A stretch of DNA of 64,000 nucleotides from an uncultured Porticoccus sp. (lineage in GTDB: Bacteria > Pseudomonadota > Gammaproteobacteria > Pseudomonadales > Porticoccaceae). The DNA is taken from contig CAMYLT010000001.1 in assembly GCA_947259505.1 (NCBI GenBank), positions 1 through 64,000 of the forward strand, read 5' to 3'. A model generated the notes under the pieces. The model searched no databases and was not told the DNA's origin. It saw only the letters and a list, made by a program, of their open reading frames with translations. Below, one piece after another: positions 26,119-35,412 of this stretch (the stretch's first letter is position 1; every line of letters starts with the position of its first letter). The position numbers and the translations under genes are program-made.

Positions 26119-27491
26119 ACTCGTCCTCTCTGATGCGAATTCTATTGTGCTGTGCGTTGTTATTCCCGCTGGCAGGTACAGCCTACGGGGAGGACGGTGC
26201 CGCTTCCCTGGATGAACTGTTAAAGCTGATCAAAGATGCGAGGGTCGCAGAATCACGGGAACAGTTGGCCCGCGAAGCCGAGTTCAAGCAGGCCAAGACA
26301 GAGCGGGCCAAGCTGCTACAACAGGCCCAAGCGACTAGAGTTGCCGAGGAAAAACGATCCGAGCAGTTGGAAAAATCCTTTGCAGACAACGAGCGAAGCA
26401 TTGTTGCTTTGCAGGAGCAACTGCAAAACCGCCTCGGCTCTCTCAAAGAGATGTTTGGCCACCTGACGGCGGCGGCGGGGGACACCCGTGCTACCCTCAA
26501 TCACTCTCTGGTCAGCGCCCAATACCCCGGCCGCACAGCCTTTCTCGATGACCTGGTTGAGCGTATGAGTGGCAATACTCGTCTGCCATCCCTGAGAGAA
26601 ATTGAGCGGCTCTGGTACGAAATCAACCGTGAGATGATTGAGGGCGGCCGCGTGGTGAGCTTTCCTGCCACGGTTATTAAAGCGGATGGTGAGCAGGCCC
26701 AGCAACAGGTGGTGCGAATCGGTGTATTCAACTTGCTATCTGAGGGTGCCTACCTGACTTATCGTGCTGAGACTGGCGCGGTGGTCGAACTATCGCGTCA
26801 ACCAGGGCGAGCCATTACCCATGCCGCCATTGAATTGCAGAAATCTGGTGAGGGCTTTGTCCGCACCGCCATCGATCCCACCGGTCCCAGTGGTGGGTCA
26901 CTGCTGGCGGCGCTGGTGGGTAGCCCGAGCTGGGTGGAGCGTTGGCACCAGGGTGGCTGGATCGGCTATCTGATCAGTGCGGTGGGATTGGTTGCCTTGT
27001 TACTGGCGCTGTGGCGACTGTTCGTGCTGTCGGGTGTTACCCGTCGGGTGAATGCTCAGATGACCGGTGACAGCGTCCGTGAAGACAACCCATTGGGACG
27101 GGTACTGAAAATCGGTGAGGACAACCGCGCCATGGATGCGGAGTCTCTGGAGCTCAAACTGCACGAGCAGGTATTGAAGGAGCGCCCGGCAATCGAAGCC
27201 GGACTCAACCTGCTGAAAATCATTGCCATGGTGGCGCCGCTGATGGGCTTGCTGGGTACTGTGACCGGCATGATCGTCACCTTCCAGTCCATCACCCTGT
27301 TTGGTACTGGCGATCCAAAAACCATGGCCGGAGGAATTTCCGCGGCCTTGGTGACCACCGTCCTGGGGCTTTGCGTGGCTATTCCCACCGTGCTACTGCA
27401 CACCTTTGTGAACGGCCGCGCCCAGCGAGTGCTGCATATCCTCGAAGAGCAGAGCGCGGGCATTGTGGCGGAGCAGGCAGAAGTTCGCTGA
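26115..27491 (+). CDS. TtpC-like MotA/TolQ/ExbB proton channel protein with periplasmic coiled coil
   Basis: From the ATG at 26115 (GGAGGTGG just upstream) the protein is 458 residues. A signal peptide (residues 1-24) leads into a coiled coil (about 25-110) and a periplasmic domain. A transmembrane helix (about 283-307) and a C-terminal MotA/TolQ/ExbB domain with the proton-channel helices (IAMVAPLMGLLGTVTGMIVTF) follow. This is the architecture of TtpC, needed for TonB2-dependent transport in Vibrio. It overlaps DUF3450 by 4 bases and the second ExbB gene by 1 base. The frame is open further upstream but that part lies inside the DUF3450 gene. Confidence 0.9.
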   Translation: MNSSSLMRILLCCALLFPLAGTAYGEDGAASLDELLKLIKDARVAESREQLAREAEFKQAKTERAKLLQQAQATRVAEEKRSEQLEKSFADNERSIVALQEQLQNRLGSLKEMFGHLTAAAGDTRATLNHSLVSAQYPGRTAFLDDLVERMSGNTRLPSLREIERLWYEINREMIEGGRVVSFPATVIKADGEQAQQQVVRIGVFNLLSEGAYLTYRAETGAVVELSRQPGRAITHAAIELQKSGEGFVRTAIDPTGPSGGSLLAALVGSPSWVERWHQGGWIGYLISAVGLVALLLALWRLFVLSGVTRRVNAQMTGDSVREDNPLGRVLKIGEDNRAMDAESLELKLHEQVLKERPAIEAGLNLLKIIAMVAPLMGLLGTVTGMIVTFQSITLFGTGDPKTMAGGISAALVTTVLGLCVAIPTVLLHTFVNGRAQRVLHILEEQSAGIVAEQAEVR

Positions 27492-28009
27492 TGCTGAACC
27501 CATTGGCTGACATTGGCAAATTGATCGACGCCGGGGGCCCGGTGTTGCTGCTGATTGCCGCCCTGTTACTGTTGATGTGGACGCTGGTATTCGAACGGTT
27601 TTGGTATTTTCGCCGCGGTTTGAAAAAGGATATTGCAGCGGTTCTGGCCCGCTGGGAAGCCCGCCCTGAACGCCATTCGGTGCGTGCACACCAAATTCGC
27701 GAGGCGCTTATTTCCACGGTGACACTCGACATCAACCGCAACCTGCCAATGATCCGTTCGCTGATTGCTATCGCACCGTTACTTGGGCTGCTGGGGACGG
27801 TGACTGGCATGATAGGTGTATTTGAAGTGCTCTCTTTGAGCAGTGGTGGCGATGCCCGTTCAATGGCGGCCGGGGTTTCCCGAGCGACCATCCCCACAAT
27901 GGCGGGCATGGTGGCGGCGTTGTCGGGTGTGTTTGCCAATACTTTTCTGCGTCGGGTGGCCGAGCGGGAGCAACAGTTGCTGGCCGACCACCTGACCATG
28001 GATCACTGA
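27491..28009 (+). CDS. exbB: ExbB-type biopolymer transport protein (TonB2 system)
   Basis: A 172-residue MotA/TolQ/ExbB protein: an N-terminal transmembrane helix (GGPVLLLIAALLLLMWTLVF) and two C-terminal helices, including IAIAPLLGLLGTVTGMIGVF, which line the proton channel in the family. It shares this helix motif with the upstream TtpC-like protein, so the operon encodes two different ExbB-type channels. The ATG overlaps the previous stop by one base (TGATG). It would work with the ExbD and TonB encoded next to energise outer-membrane transporters. Confidence 0.93.
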   Translation: MLNPLADIGKLIDAGGPVLLLIAALLLLMWTLVFERFWYFRRGLKKDIAAVLARWEARPERHSVRAHQIREALISTVTLDINRNLPMIRSLIAIAPLLGLLGTVTGMIGVFEVLSLSSGGDARSMAAGVSRATIPTMAGMVAALSGVFANTFLRRVAEREQQLLADHLTMDH

Positions 28010-28017
28010 GCCCTACT

Positions 28018-28419
28018 ATGCGCGAACGCATTTATCGCCAGCCCGAATCACCCCAGGCCATTGACCTGACGCCGATGCTGGATGTGGTGTTTATCATGCT
28101 GATTTTCTTTATTGTCACCGCCACTTTTATTCGCGAACCCGGTATTGAGGTGGATCGCGCTTCCGCAGTTACCGCGGAACAGCGCAGTCCCGGCATTCTT
28201 GTGGCGGTGGCAGCGGACAATGGTATCTGGATAGACGGCCACCAAGTGACGCCGGATAGTTTGCGCCTGCATATTCTGCGTCTGCGTAATGAGAACCCTC
28301 GCGGTGGCGTGGTGATTCAGGCAGACCAAATGGCGGACATGGCAACGCTATCGCGGGTGGCGGATGCAGCTCGTGCTGCAGGGGTCGTCGATGTCTCCCT
28401 TTCCACCAAGGATCGGTAG
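28018..28419 (+). CDS. exbD: ExbD/TolR-type biopolymer transport protein
   Basis: This 133-residue protein has the ExbD pattern. A short cytoplasmic tail (MRERIYRQ) is followed by IDLTPMLDVVFIMLIFFIVTATFI, containing the transmembrane helix and the essential Asp of DVVF that carries protons. A periplasmic domain ending in a beta-rich region (GGVVIQADQMADMATLSRV) follows. The ATG lies 8 bases after the exbB stop. It completes the ExbB-ExbD-TonB module. Confidence 0.94.
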   Translation: MRERIYRQPESPQAIDLTPMLDVVFIMLIFFIVTATFIREPGIEVDRASAVTAEQRSPGILVAVAADNGIWIDGHQVTPDSLRLHILRLRNENPRGGVVIQADQMADMATLSRVADAARAAGVVDVSLSTKDR

Positions 28420-28422
28420 CCG

Positions 28423-29028
28423 GTGGTCCTGCTTCGCTACACCGTGGCCGCAGTGCTGGCACTGCTGGTGACACTGGCGCTATTTCTGGGCATGCACGGG
28501 CTAATCAAGCCTGGCGGTGATACCCCCGATGCGAGTGAAACTCGCAAGATCGCCGATATCTGGCAGCCGAAACGTACCATTGAAGAACAGCTCAAAACAC
28601 CTAAACCGGACAAACCCGAGGAGCCGGAGGTATTGCCGCCATCTCCCCCGGATATACAGGTTAATGTAGACGCACCGTCAACGGCAGTGAGTATGGCGTT
28701 GCCTTCTGTGGCCGGGCTGGAAATCGGTCTCGGTGGTGCCTTCACTCGTGATTCCGATTACATCCCTGTCTATGTGCCACAACCGGATTACCCGCCAATG
28801 GCGCTGCGGAAAGGTTTGGAAGGCTATGCGGTGGTGGAAGTCACCATTACCGTGACGGGCAGTGTGCGCGATATCAAACTGCTGGAAGAGTTTCCCGCCG
28901 ACAGGGGATTTGGTAAATATGCCCTGCGGGCTGCGGAAAAGCTCAAGTACAAGCCGCGGGTGATTGATGGTGTGGCCGAGGAAGTGCCGGGTGTGCTGTA
29001 TAAATTTTCTTTCAAGATTGCCCGCTAG
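28423..29028 (+). CDS. tonB: TonB2-type energy transducer
   Basis: The 201-residue protein has an N-terminal anchor helix (TVAAVLALLVTLALFLGMHGL), a Pro/Lys/Glu-rich spanning region with PKPDKPEEPEVLPPSPPD, and a C-terminal TonB domain (PQPDYPPMALRKGLEGYAVV, then YKPRVIDGVAEEVPGV). It links the ExbB-ExbD motor to TonB-dependent receptors. The start is GTG at 28423 with AAGGA about 10 bases upstream. The linker is short, as in TonB2-type proteins. No TonB-dependent receptor gene is present in the window. Confidence 0.93.
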   Translation: MVLLRYTVAAVLALLVTLALFLGMHGLIKPGGDTPDASETRKIADIWQPKRTIEEQLKTPKPDKPEEPEVLPPSPPDIQVNVDAPSTAVSMALPSVAGLEIGLGGAFTRDSDYIPVYVPQPDYPPMALRKGLEGYAVVEVTITVTGSVRDIKLLEEFPADRGFGKYALRAAEKLKYKPRVIDGVAEEVPGVLYKFSFKIAR

Positions 29029-29037
29029 GTGATGACG

Positions 29038-30396
29038 ATGGTGCGGCGTACATTTTGTCAGCCGATACGAAATGGTTTGTGGGTCCTGCTATTGCTGCTG
29101 GGCCAAGGACTCGCTGCGTTGCCGCTGGCGGCTGCTGAGGAAAAAGCGGATCAGCGTCAGTTCGCTGATGTAAAGACCCGCCAGCGCCAAGCGGTGGGGA
29201 AGGTCTGTGCCGCCAAGCTGGAAGCAATCCAGATTGCATTTCAGGGCGAACAGCCGCCCACTTCCACTCAGCTCAAGCAATTAGTGGAACAATTGCGCAG
29301 TCTGACGGACAGCAGTTGCAGTGCCAGTTATGAAAAATCCCAAGTCTATAATTTGCTGGGTTACAGCTATTATTCTCTGGAGCAGTATGCCCGCGCCATC
29401 GACAGTTACCTGCTAATGGTTGCGGAGCCCGGCGTAGATGAGCGGCAGAAAACAGCCACCCGTTACACCATCGCCCAGCTCTATTTCATGCTTGAAAACT
29501 ATGTGGGGGCTGCCCGGCAACTGGAGTTGTGGCAGGCGGAGGCCCCCGTCGCGAGTCCGGATGGCCGGGCGCTTCTGGCCCAGGCCTATTACCACCTGAA
29601 GCGAAAAGGCGAGGCTCTGAAGTTGATCAGTGCGGTGATCGCTGAAGCGGAGACGGGGGGTAAGTTGCCCAAAGAGGGTTGGTGGTCATTGCAGCGGGTA
29701 CTTTATTACGAGCAGCAGGACTACCGTCAGGTAGTGGCAATTTTGAAGCAGTTGGTAACACATTACCCGCGCACCAGTTACTGGCAGCAGCTCGGTGGAC
29801 TCTATGGCCAGTTGGAGCGCCGTGGCGACCAGTTGGCGGTGACGGACCTGCTGCGATTACAGCGACAGTTAAACAGTGAGCGGCAGTGGTTATCACTGGC
29901 CTATCTCTATCTCGGTGCCGAGGTGCCGTTCCGGGCGGCGCGAGTGCTGGAGCAGGGTATGGAGAGTGGCGAGGTGCAAGCCAGCGCCAAGAATCTGGAC
30001 ACTCTGGGTACCGCCTGGCTTCAGGCGAGAGAAACCCGGCGGGCGTTGCCAGCGCTGCAGCGGGCTGCCAATCTGTCAGACAGCGGCGCTATCGCTGCGC
30101 GGCTGGCCTCTGCCTATCTGGATGCGGATGACAATGGTGCAGCGGTCAGGGAGGCGCGTAATGCCTTGCGTAAAGGCGGGTTGTCTCGGCCATCACTCAC
30201 ACAGCTGACCCTGGGAGCAGCGCTGGTCAATCTCCAATGTTACCGGGAGGCGGAGCCAGTGTTTAAAGAGGCGGCATCTGATCAGAAAACCCGTAAAACG
30301 GCTGAGCAATGGCTGCGTTATGTGAGTGGCGAAGGTGCGCGGCGAGAGAAACTCATCGAAAGTGGTGCCGACTTGCCCGGCTGCCAATTGGGTTGA
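29038..30396 (+). CDS. TPR protein of the TonB2 operon
   Basis: A secreted or membrane-anchored helical-repeat protein of about 452 residues. The signal segment is GLWVLLLLLGQGLAALPLAAA. Several tetratricopeptide-like repeats follow, such as YNLLGYSYYSLEQYARAIDS and AQLYFMLENYVGAARQLELW. A TPR protein at this operon position is typical of TtpC-TonB2 clusters; it may organise the complex. GTG at 29029, ATG at 29032 and ATG at 29038 are all possible starts. I favour 29038 because AGGTGA lies 5 bases upstream. It is the last gene before a strong bidirectional terminator. Confidence 0.87.
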   Translation: MVRRTFCQPIRNGLWVLLLLLGQGLAALPLAAAEEKADQRQFADVKTRQRQAVGKVCAAKLEAIQIAFQGEQPPTSTQLKQLVEQLRSLTDSSCSASYEKSQVYNLLGYSYYSLEQYARAIDSYLLMVAEPGVDERQKTATRYTIAQLYFMLENYVGAARQLELWQAEAPVASPDGRALLAQAYYHLKRKGEALKLISAVIAEAETGGKLPKEGWWSLQRVLYYEQQDYRQVVAILKQLVTHYPRTSYWQQLGGLYGQLERRGDQLAVTDLLRLQRQLNSERQWLSLAYLYLGAEVPFRAARVLEQGMESGEVQASAKNLDTLGTAWLQARETRRALPALQRAANLSDSGAIAARLASAYLDADDNGAAVREARNALRKGGLSRPSLTQLTLGAALVNLQCYREAEPVFKEAASDQKTRKTAEQWLRYVSGEGARREKLIESGADLPGCQLG

Positions 30397-30411
30397 CCGA
30401 AGAATTCAGGA

Positions 30412-30445
30412 CATAAAAAACCCGGCCGATGCCGGGTTTTTTATG
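30412..30445. terminator. Bidirectional terminator between the TPR gene and ilvD
   Basis: A perfect inverted repeat with 15-base arms and a 4-base loop: A-tract plus CCCGGC, loop CGAT, GCCGGG plus T-tract, with CAT/ATG at the outer ends. It has T-runs on both strands and separates two convergent operons. Confidence 0.95.
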
Positions 30446-30469
30446 TGGGATCGGTTTGTCTGCTACAGG

Positions 30470-32305
30470 TTATTTCAGCTGACTGAGATCCCGCACCGCA
30501 CCGCGATCGGCACTGGTGGCCAGTAGTGCATAGGCTTTGAGCGCGGCAGAGACGCGACGTGGGCGCTTCTCCTTGGGGTGCCATCCCAGTTTGTCTTGCT
30601 CGACACGGCGCTTTGCCAGGTCCTCATCGCTCAATACGGCATCGATACGACGCCCCGGAATGTCGATTTCAATAATATCGCCCTGTTTGACCAAGCCGAT
30701 GTTGCCACCTGCGGCCGCTTCCGGTGAAACGTGCCCAATGGACAGGCCAGAGGTGCCGCCGGAGAAACGACCGTCGGTGATCAGTGCGCAGGCTTTGCCC
30801 AGCCCCTTGGATTTCAGGTAACTGGTGGGGTAAAGCATTTCTTGCATGCCGGGTCCGCCGCGAGGCCCTTCGTAACGAATGACCACCACGTCGCCGGATT
30901 TGACCCGGTCATTGAGGATGTCATCCACTGCCTGGTCCTGGCTCTCGCAGATATGGGCGGGACCGGAAAATTTGTGCACCGATTCGTCGACGCCGGAGGT
31001 TTTTACCACGCAGCCGTTTTGGGCAATGTTGCCAAACAGTACTGCCAGTCCGCCTTCCAGGCTGTAGGCATTCTCCAGATTGCGGATACAGCCGTTTTCG
31101 CGGTCTGCATCCAGAGATGTCCAGCGGGTGGCCTGGCTGAAAGCCGTTTGGGTGGGAATGCCCGCCGGGCCTGCCTTGAAGAAGGTGGCAGTTGCCTCGT
31201 CACTGTTGCGCATAATGTCCCACTTGTCCAAGGCCTCAGCCAAGGTTGGAGCATGCACGGTGGGCACATCGGTGTGCAGTAGTCCGGCGCGGTCCAGTTC
31301 CCCGAGGATACCGAAAACACCACCGGCGCGGTGTACGTCTTCAATATGGTATTTCGGCGTATTCGGTGCCACTTTACACAACTGGGGTACCTTGCGTGAC
31401 AGACGGTCGATGTCGGCCATGGTGAAATCTACATCTGCCTCCTGTGCAGCAGCCAGCAGGTGCAAGATGGTGTTGGTAGAACCGCCCATGGCGATATCCA
31501 TGACCATGGCGTTTTCAAATGCATTGAAGCTGGCAATGGAGCGTGGCAGCACCGCCAGGTGATCCTGTTCGTAATATTCCTTGGCCATGCTGACAATTCG
31601 GTGTCCTGCCTCTTCAAACAGACGACGACGATCGGCGTGGGTAGCCAGGGTGGTGCCGTTGCCGGGCAGAGACAGCCCCATTGCTTCGGTCAAACAGTTC
31701 ATGGAGTTGGCGGTAAACATGCCCGAGCAGGAACCGCAGGTGGGACAGGCGGAACGCTCGTATTCATCGGTTTTTTCGTCGGAGGCGTCGGGATCTGCGG
31801 CAATGACCATGGCGTCCACCAGATCCAGCTTGTGCTCGGACAGTTTGGTCTTACCCGCTTCCATGGGGCCACCAGAGACAAAGATCGTCGGAATGTTAAG
31901 GCGCAGGGCTGCCATCAGCATGCCGGGAGTGATCTTGTCGCAGTTTGAGATGCACACCAGTGCGTCGGCGCAGTGGGCATTGACCATATATTCCACTGAA
32001 TCGGCGATGATGTCGCGAGACGGCAATGAATAGAGCATGCCGTCGTGACCCATGGCGATGCCGTCATCCACGGCGATGGTGTTGAACTCGCGGCCGATAC
32101 CGCCAGCCTTGGCCACTTCCGCAGCCACCAGTTGCCCCATGTCTTTCAGGTGCACATGTCCCGGCACAAATTGGGTAAAGGAGTTGGCGATGGCGATAAT
32201 CGGCTTGTTGAAGTCGTCATCGGTCATCCCGGTAGCGCGCCACAGGGCGCGAGCGCCGGCCATGTTTCTGCCTTTGGTGGTGGTGTGTGAACGATATCTG
32301 GGCAT
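30470..32305 (-). CDS. ilvD: Dihydroxy-acid dehydratase IlvD
   Basis: IlvD dehydrates 2,3-dihydroxy acids to 2-oxo acids in valine, isoleucine and pantothenate synthesis and needs an iron-sulfur cluster. The 611-residue length is normal. The cluster and active-site motifs [12 protein letters not shown] and [17 protein letters not shown] are intact, as are the C-terminal GFRSG-type motif ([15 protein letters not shown]) and [12 protein letters not shown] at 32305 has AGGATAAG just upstream. It stands alone between convergent terminator and argA. The related branched-chain transaminase gene ilvE is about 8 kb away in this window. Confidence 0.97.
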   Translation of the reverse strand: MPRYRSHTTTKGRNMAGARALWRATGMTDDDFNKPIIAIANSFTQFVPGHVHLKDMGQLVAAEVAKAGGIGREFNTIAVDDGIAMGHDGMLYSLPSRDIIADSVEYMVNAHCADALVCISNCDKITPGMLMAALRLNIPTIFVSGGPMEAGKTKLSEHKLDLVDAMVIAADPDASDEKTDEYERSACPTCGSCSGMFTANSMNCLTEAMGLSLPGNGTTLATHADRRRLFEEAGHRIVSMAKEYYEQDHLAVLPRSIASFNAFENAMVMDIAMGGSTNTILHLLAAAQEADVDFTMADIDRLSRKVPQLCKVAPNTPKYHIEDVHRAGGVFGILGELDRAGLLHTDVPTVHAPTLAEALDKWDIMRNSDEATATFFKAGPAGIPTQTAFSQATRWTSLDADRENGCIRNLENAYSLEGGLAVLFGNIAQNGCVVKTSGVDESVHKFSGPAHICESQDQAVDDILNDRVKSGDVVVIRYEGPRGGPGMQEMLYPTSYLKSKGLGKACALITDGRFSGGTSGLSIGHVSPEAAAGGNIGLVKQGDIIEIDIPGRRIDAVLSDEDLAKRRVEQDKLGWHPKEKRPRRVSAALKAYALLATSADRGAVRDLSQLK

Positions 32306-32373
32306 CTCTTATCCTGCCATCCTTTAAAAACAAGGCGGCAAGAATAGCAGAGACACTGGTTGGGAATCAGTAA

Positions 32374-33681
32374 TTATGGCAAGTTCTTGCAGAAAATCCG
32401 TGACTTGCGCTGGAAGTTGTAGAGGGATTTCCGCTCGGTGGGCAGGTCGTCGAGGCTCGACTCCGCAAAACCTTTTTCCCTGAACCAGTCACTGGCGTGA
32501 GTGGTGAGAACAAACAACTGCTTGAGACCTTTCTGGGAAGCATTGATTTCGATTTGTGCCAGCAGGCGAGTGGCAAAGCCGCGATTTTGGAAATCGGGGT
32601 GGGTCGCCACGCAAGCCAGTTCCGCAGATGTGCCGTCGCTAAAGGGATACAGAGCAGCACAGCCTACTAACGTGCCTTCGGCATGCTGCATCACAGTAAA
32701 CCGGGTAATCTCCGTTTCCAGCAATTCCCGCGAGCGCTTGACCAATACACCCTTCTGCTCCAGGGGTTCGATCAGTTCCAGCAGGCCGCCCACATCATCA
32801 ATGGTCGCCTGGCGAATGACTTCTTTACCGTTTTTCAGAATCAGCGTACCGCTGCCCTCGCGGGTGAACAACTCGGTCAACAGGGCACCATTGTCCGCGT
32901 AGCTGATGATGTGGCTGCGTAACACCCCGTTTTCACATGCCTGGTAACAGGCCATTAGATCCCTCTGCAGCGCCAGGTTGCTTGCCTGCATGGTCAGATA
33001 CTTGGGTACTTCATTGAGGGAGAGCATTTTGATCAGGTTGCCATCTGCGTCACAGATACCGTTATCCGCACTAAACATGATTAACTTTTCAGCGCCAAGG
33101 CTGACTGAGGCTTGGGTGGCGATATCTTCAAAGTTGAGGTTGAAAGCTTCGCCTGTCGGTGAGTAACCGATTGGCGACAATAACACCAGTGCCCCGTCAT
33201 CCAGCTGTTTCTGGATAGCCTTTTGATCAATACGCCGCACTTCACCAGTGTGGTGAAAATCCACCCCATCCCGCACCCCCAAGGGCTTGGCTGTGATCAG
33301 GTTGCCGCCGAACACCCGAATGCGTGCACCGTGCATGGGAGAGTTCACTGCACCGGTGGAGAGTTTGGCTTCAATGGTAATTCTGGCGCTGCCCACCGCA
33401 TCTTTGACGCAGGCCATGGTGGCGCTATCCGTAATGCGGGTGTTCTGGTCAAAGCGGGGCACAATGGCGCAATGGGCCAGTCGCTCTTCGATCTGCGGCC
33501 GTGCACCGTGTACCAAGACCAGCTTGATGCCAAGGCTGTGGAGCAGGGCGATGTCGTGAACAATATTCGTGAAATTGCCATGGGCAATCGCCTCGCCAGT
33601 GAGGGCAAGGACAAAGGTTTTCCCTCTGTGCGCATTGATATACGGAGAGGTATCGCGCAGGAACTTCACATAGTCGGACAC
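32374..33681 (-). CDS. argA: N-acetylglutamate synthase ArgA
   Basis: ArgA makes N-acetylglutamate from glutamate and acetyl-CoA, the first step of arginine synthesis, and is feedback-inhibited by arginine. The 435-residue protein has the classic two-domain form: an amino-acid-kinase domain (about 1-290; GIKLVLVHGARPQIEERL) and a C-terminal GNAT acetyltransferase domain (ACVATHPDFQNRGFATRLL with the acetyl-CoA loop). The start is GTG at 33681 with AGG 8-9 bases before it. It lies 30 bases downstream of argE on the same strand, so arginine genes are clustered here. Confidence 0.95.
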   Translation of the reverse strand: MSDYVKFLRDTSPYINAHRGKTFVLALTGEAIAHGNFTNIVHDIALLHSLGIKLVLVHGARPQIEERLAHCAIVPRFDQNTRITDSATMACVKDAVGSARITIEAKLSTGAVNSPMHGARIRVFGGNLITAKPLGVRDGVDFHHTGEVRRIDQKAIQKQLDDGALVLLSPIGYSPTGEAFNLNFEDIATQASVSLGAEKLIMFSADNGICDADGNLIKMLSLNEVPKYLTMQASNLALQRDLMACYQACENGVLRSHIISYADNGALLTELFTREGSGTLILKNGKEVIRQATIDDVGGLLELIEPLEQKGVLVKRSRELLETEITRFTVMQHAEGTLVGCAALYPFSDGTSAELACVATHPDFQNRGFATRLLAQIEINASQKGLKQLFVLTTHASDWFREKGFAESSLDDLPTERKSLYNFQRKSRIFCKNLP

Positions 33682-33711
33682 GGCGTCTGCCTGATTTTCA
33701 GTAGCAAAACA

Positions 33712-34839
33712 TTATAAACAACAGCGACCAATCAGTTGTATCAGAAAATCGATAGTGGGCTGTATTCTTTCCAGTGCCAGGTATTCGTCGGGTTGGTGGG
33801 CCTGTTCGACGTTGCCCGGACCCAGTATCACCACATCCATGCCCAGATCTTTCAGGTAGGGGGCTTCCGTGGCAAAGGATACTGCCTCGCAACTGTGGCG
33901 GGTCAGGGACTCACAAATCTCTACCATGGCAGAGTTTTCTTCGGTGGCAAATGGGGGCACACAGTAATGTTCGATGGTAATGACAACGCCGTCCCGCTTC
34001 TGCAGGGGCATGATGCGCTCGCGAATCGTTTTCTGGAGCGTGGCCATATCCATGCCCGGCAGCGGTCGGACTTCAAAGCCCAGTTCACACTGTCCGCAGA
34101 TGCGATTGGGATTGTTGCCACCGTGAATACAGCCCAGATTCATGGTCGGATAGGACACGCTGAAGGCGGGGTTGTGGTAGTTATCGCGCAGCTCGTTGCG
34201 CAGCGTCAGCAGTTCTCCCAGTACGCTGTGCATGGTTTCCATGGCATTACGTCCCAAGGACGGGTCGCTGGAGTGACCTGAATGACCCTCAATCACCAGT
34301 TTTTCCACCATGATGCCCTTGTGCATATTGATGGGTTTCATCCCGGTGGGCTCGCCGATCAGCGCATAGCGGGCCCGCGGTCTGCCAGCTGCAGCAAGCA
34401 GTTGTGCCCCGGCCATAGAGGACTCTTCATCGGCAGTGGCGAGGATAATCAGTGGTTGTTTGAGTGGTTGCCCGACAAAATGCCGGGCTGCTTCGATCAC
34501 CAGCGGAAAAAAGCCTTTCATATCACAGGTGCCGAGGCCGTACAGTCGGTGGTCTTTTTCCACCAATTTGAATGGGTCGTGATGCCACTGGCTTTCATCG
34601 CAGGGTACGGTGTCGGTGTGGCCTGCTAACACAAGCCCACCGGGACCACTCCCCAGAGTGGCGATCAGGTTGGCTTTTCGAGGGTCGGCCAGAGGCATTA
34701 CCTCGGTGGTGAAGCCGAGTCCTTCAAGCCAATTAGCTAGCAGATCGATGACGGCGCGGTTGCCCTGGTCTATTGAGGGATTGACGCTGCTGATGGAATT
34801 GGCTGCGATCAGCCGCTGGAGCATGGGGATCAGTTGCAT
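33712..34839 (-). CDS. argE: Acetylornithine deacetylase ArgE
   Basis: ArgE removes the acetyl group from N-acetylornithine, giving ornithine. The M20 metallopeptidase motifs are present: the metal ligand His in LAGHTDTVP, the bridging Asp in YGLGTCDMKG, the catalytic Glu pair in TADEESSMAG, and later ligands in IGEPTGMKP and the C-terminal EQAHQPDEYL. The ATG at 34839 gives 375 residues; a longer frame reaches 34896 but adds 19 atypical residues. No strong ribosome binding site was seen. argA follows directly. Confidence 0.94.
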   Translation of the reverse strand: MQLIPMLQRLIAANSISSVNPSIDQGNRAVIDLLANWLEGLGFTTEVMPLADPRKANLIATLGSGPGGLVLAGHTDTVPCDESQWHHDPFKLVEKDHRLYGLGTCDMKGFFPLVIEAARHFVGQPLKQPLIILATADEESSMAGAQLLAAAGRPRARYALIGEPTGMKPINMHKGIMVEKLVIEGHSGHSSDPSLGRNAMETMHSVLGELLTLRNELRDNYHNPAFSVSYPTMNLGCIHGGNNPNRICGQCELGFEVRPLPGMDMATLQKTIRERIMPLQKRDGVVITIEHYCVPPFATEENSAMVEICESLTRHSCEAVSFATEAPYLKDLGMDVVILGPGNVEQAHQPDEYLALERIQPTIDFLIQLIGRCCL

Positions 34840-34948
34840 GGGTTGAGTGTAAGGGTCGCCCTTAAAAATGCAATCGTCGCGCAAAAGGAAAAGCAAAACC
34901 GGAACTTTTGTTAGAGCTTCCGAGTAATAACTAGGAGAGGCCTATGTG

Positions 34949-35185
34949 TTATTCAACAGAAAAGGCGCGCCTTAGGTATTGGTAGGACATCGCATCAACG
35001 TCAGATCTCCCCGCAAGAATGTCCTTCATGTAAGCCGTTGCGGCGTGTTGGGCGACCTCTTTTGAGTCAAAAGGACCGATTAAGTTAGTTTGTTCCCGTA
35101 CAGCGAAGTACCACTTGCCATTGAGGTACTCTAGCCGCTCAGATCGAAAGTGTACTACTTCTTTTTCACCGTGCCGAATAGACAT
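34949..35185 (-). CDS. Small conserved protein, DUF6316-like
   Basis: The ATG at 35185 has a strong AGGAGA site 7 bases upstream, so this 78-residue gene is likely real. It contains the run EYLNGKWYFAVREQTNLIGP followed by FDSKEVAQHAATAYM, a pattern I associate with the small DUF6316-type family seen in Pseudomonas relatives. I cannot assign a function. It is charged and has no membrane segment. It lies between argE and the divergent ATPase gene, with 227 bases upstream that may hold promoters for both. Confidence 0.7.
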   Translation of the reverse strand: MSIRHGEKEVVHFRSERLEYLNGKWYFAVREQTNLIGPFDSKEVAQHAATAYMKDILAGRSDVDAMSYQYLRRAFSVE

Positions 35186-35412
35186 GGTAGTGTCTCCTGA
35201 AAACTGGGTTGTTGTTCGCTTCACACTAAGGATGGTAGTTCAAAAAACAACCAAAAGAGCTGCCGTTGGTCGGTTAGAAACTGATCATTTATGTTGTCAG
35301 GTACGTTTAGGCGGGCTAGCCGGACTGGAGACGCGGGGTTTGACCATTGTCGCAATCCTGCATAGCCTTCATACTCAAACGATGCGAATACAAGTGGATC
35401 AGGTGGGCTTTT

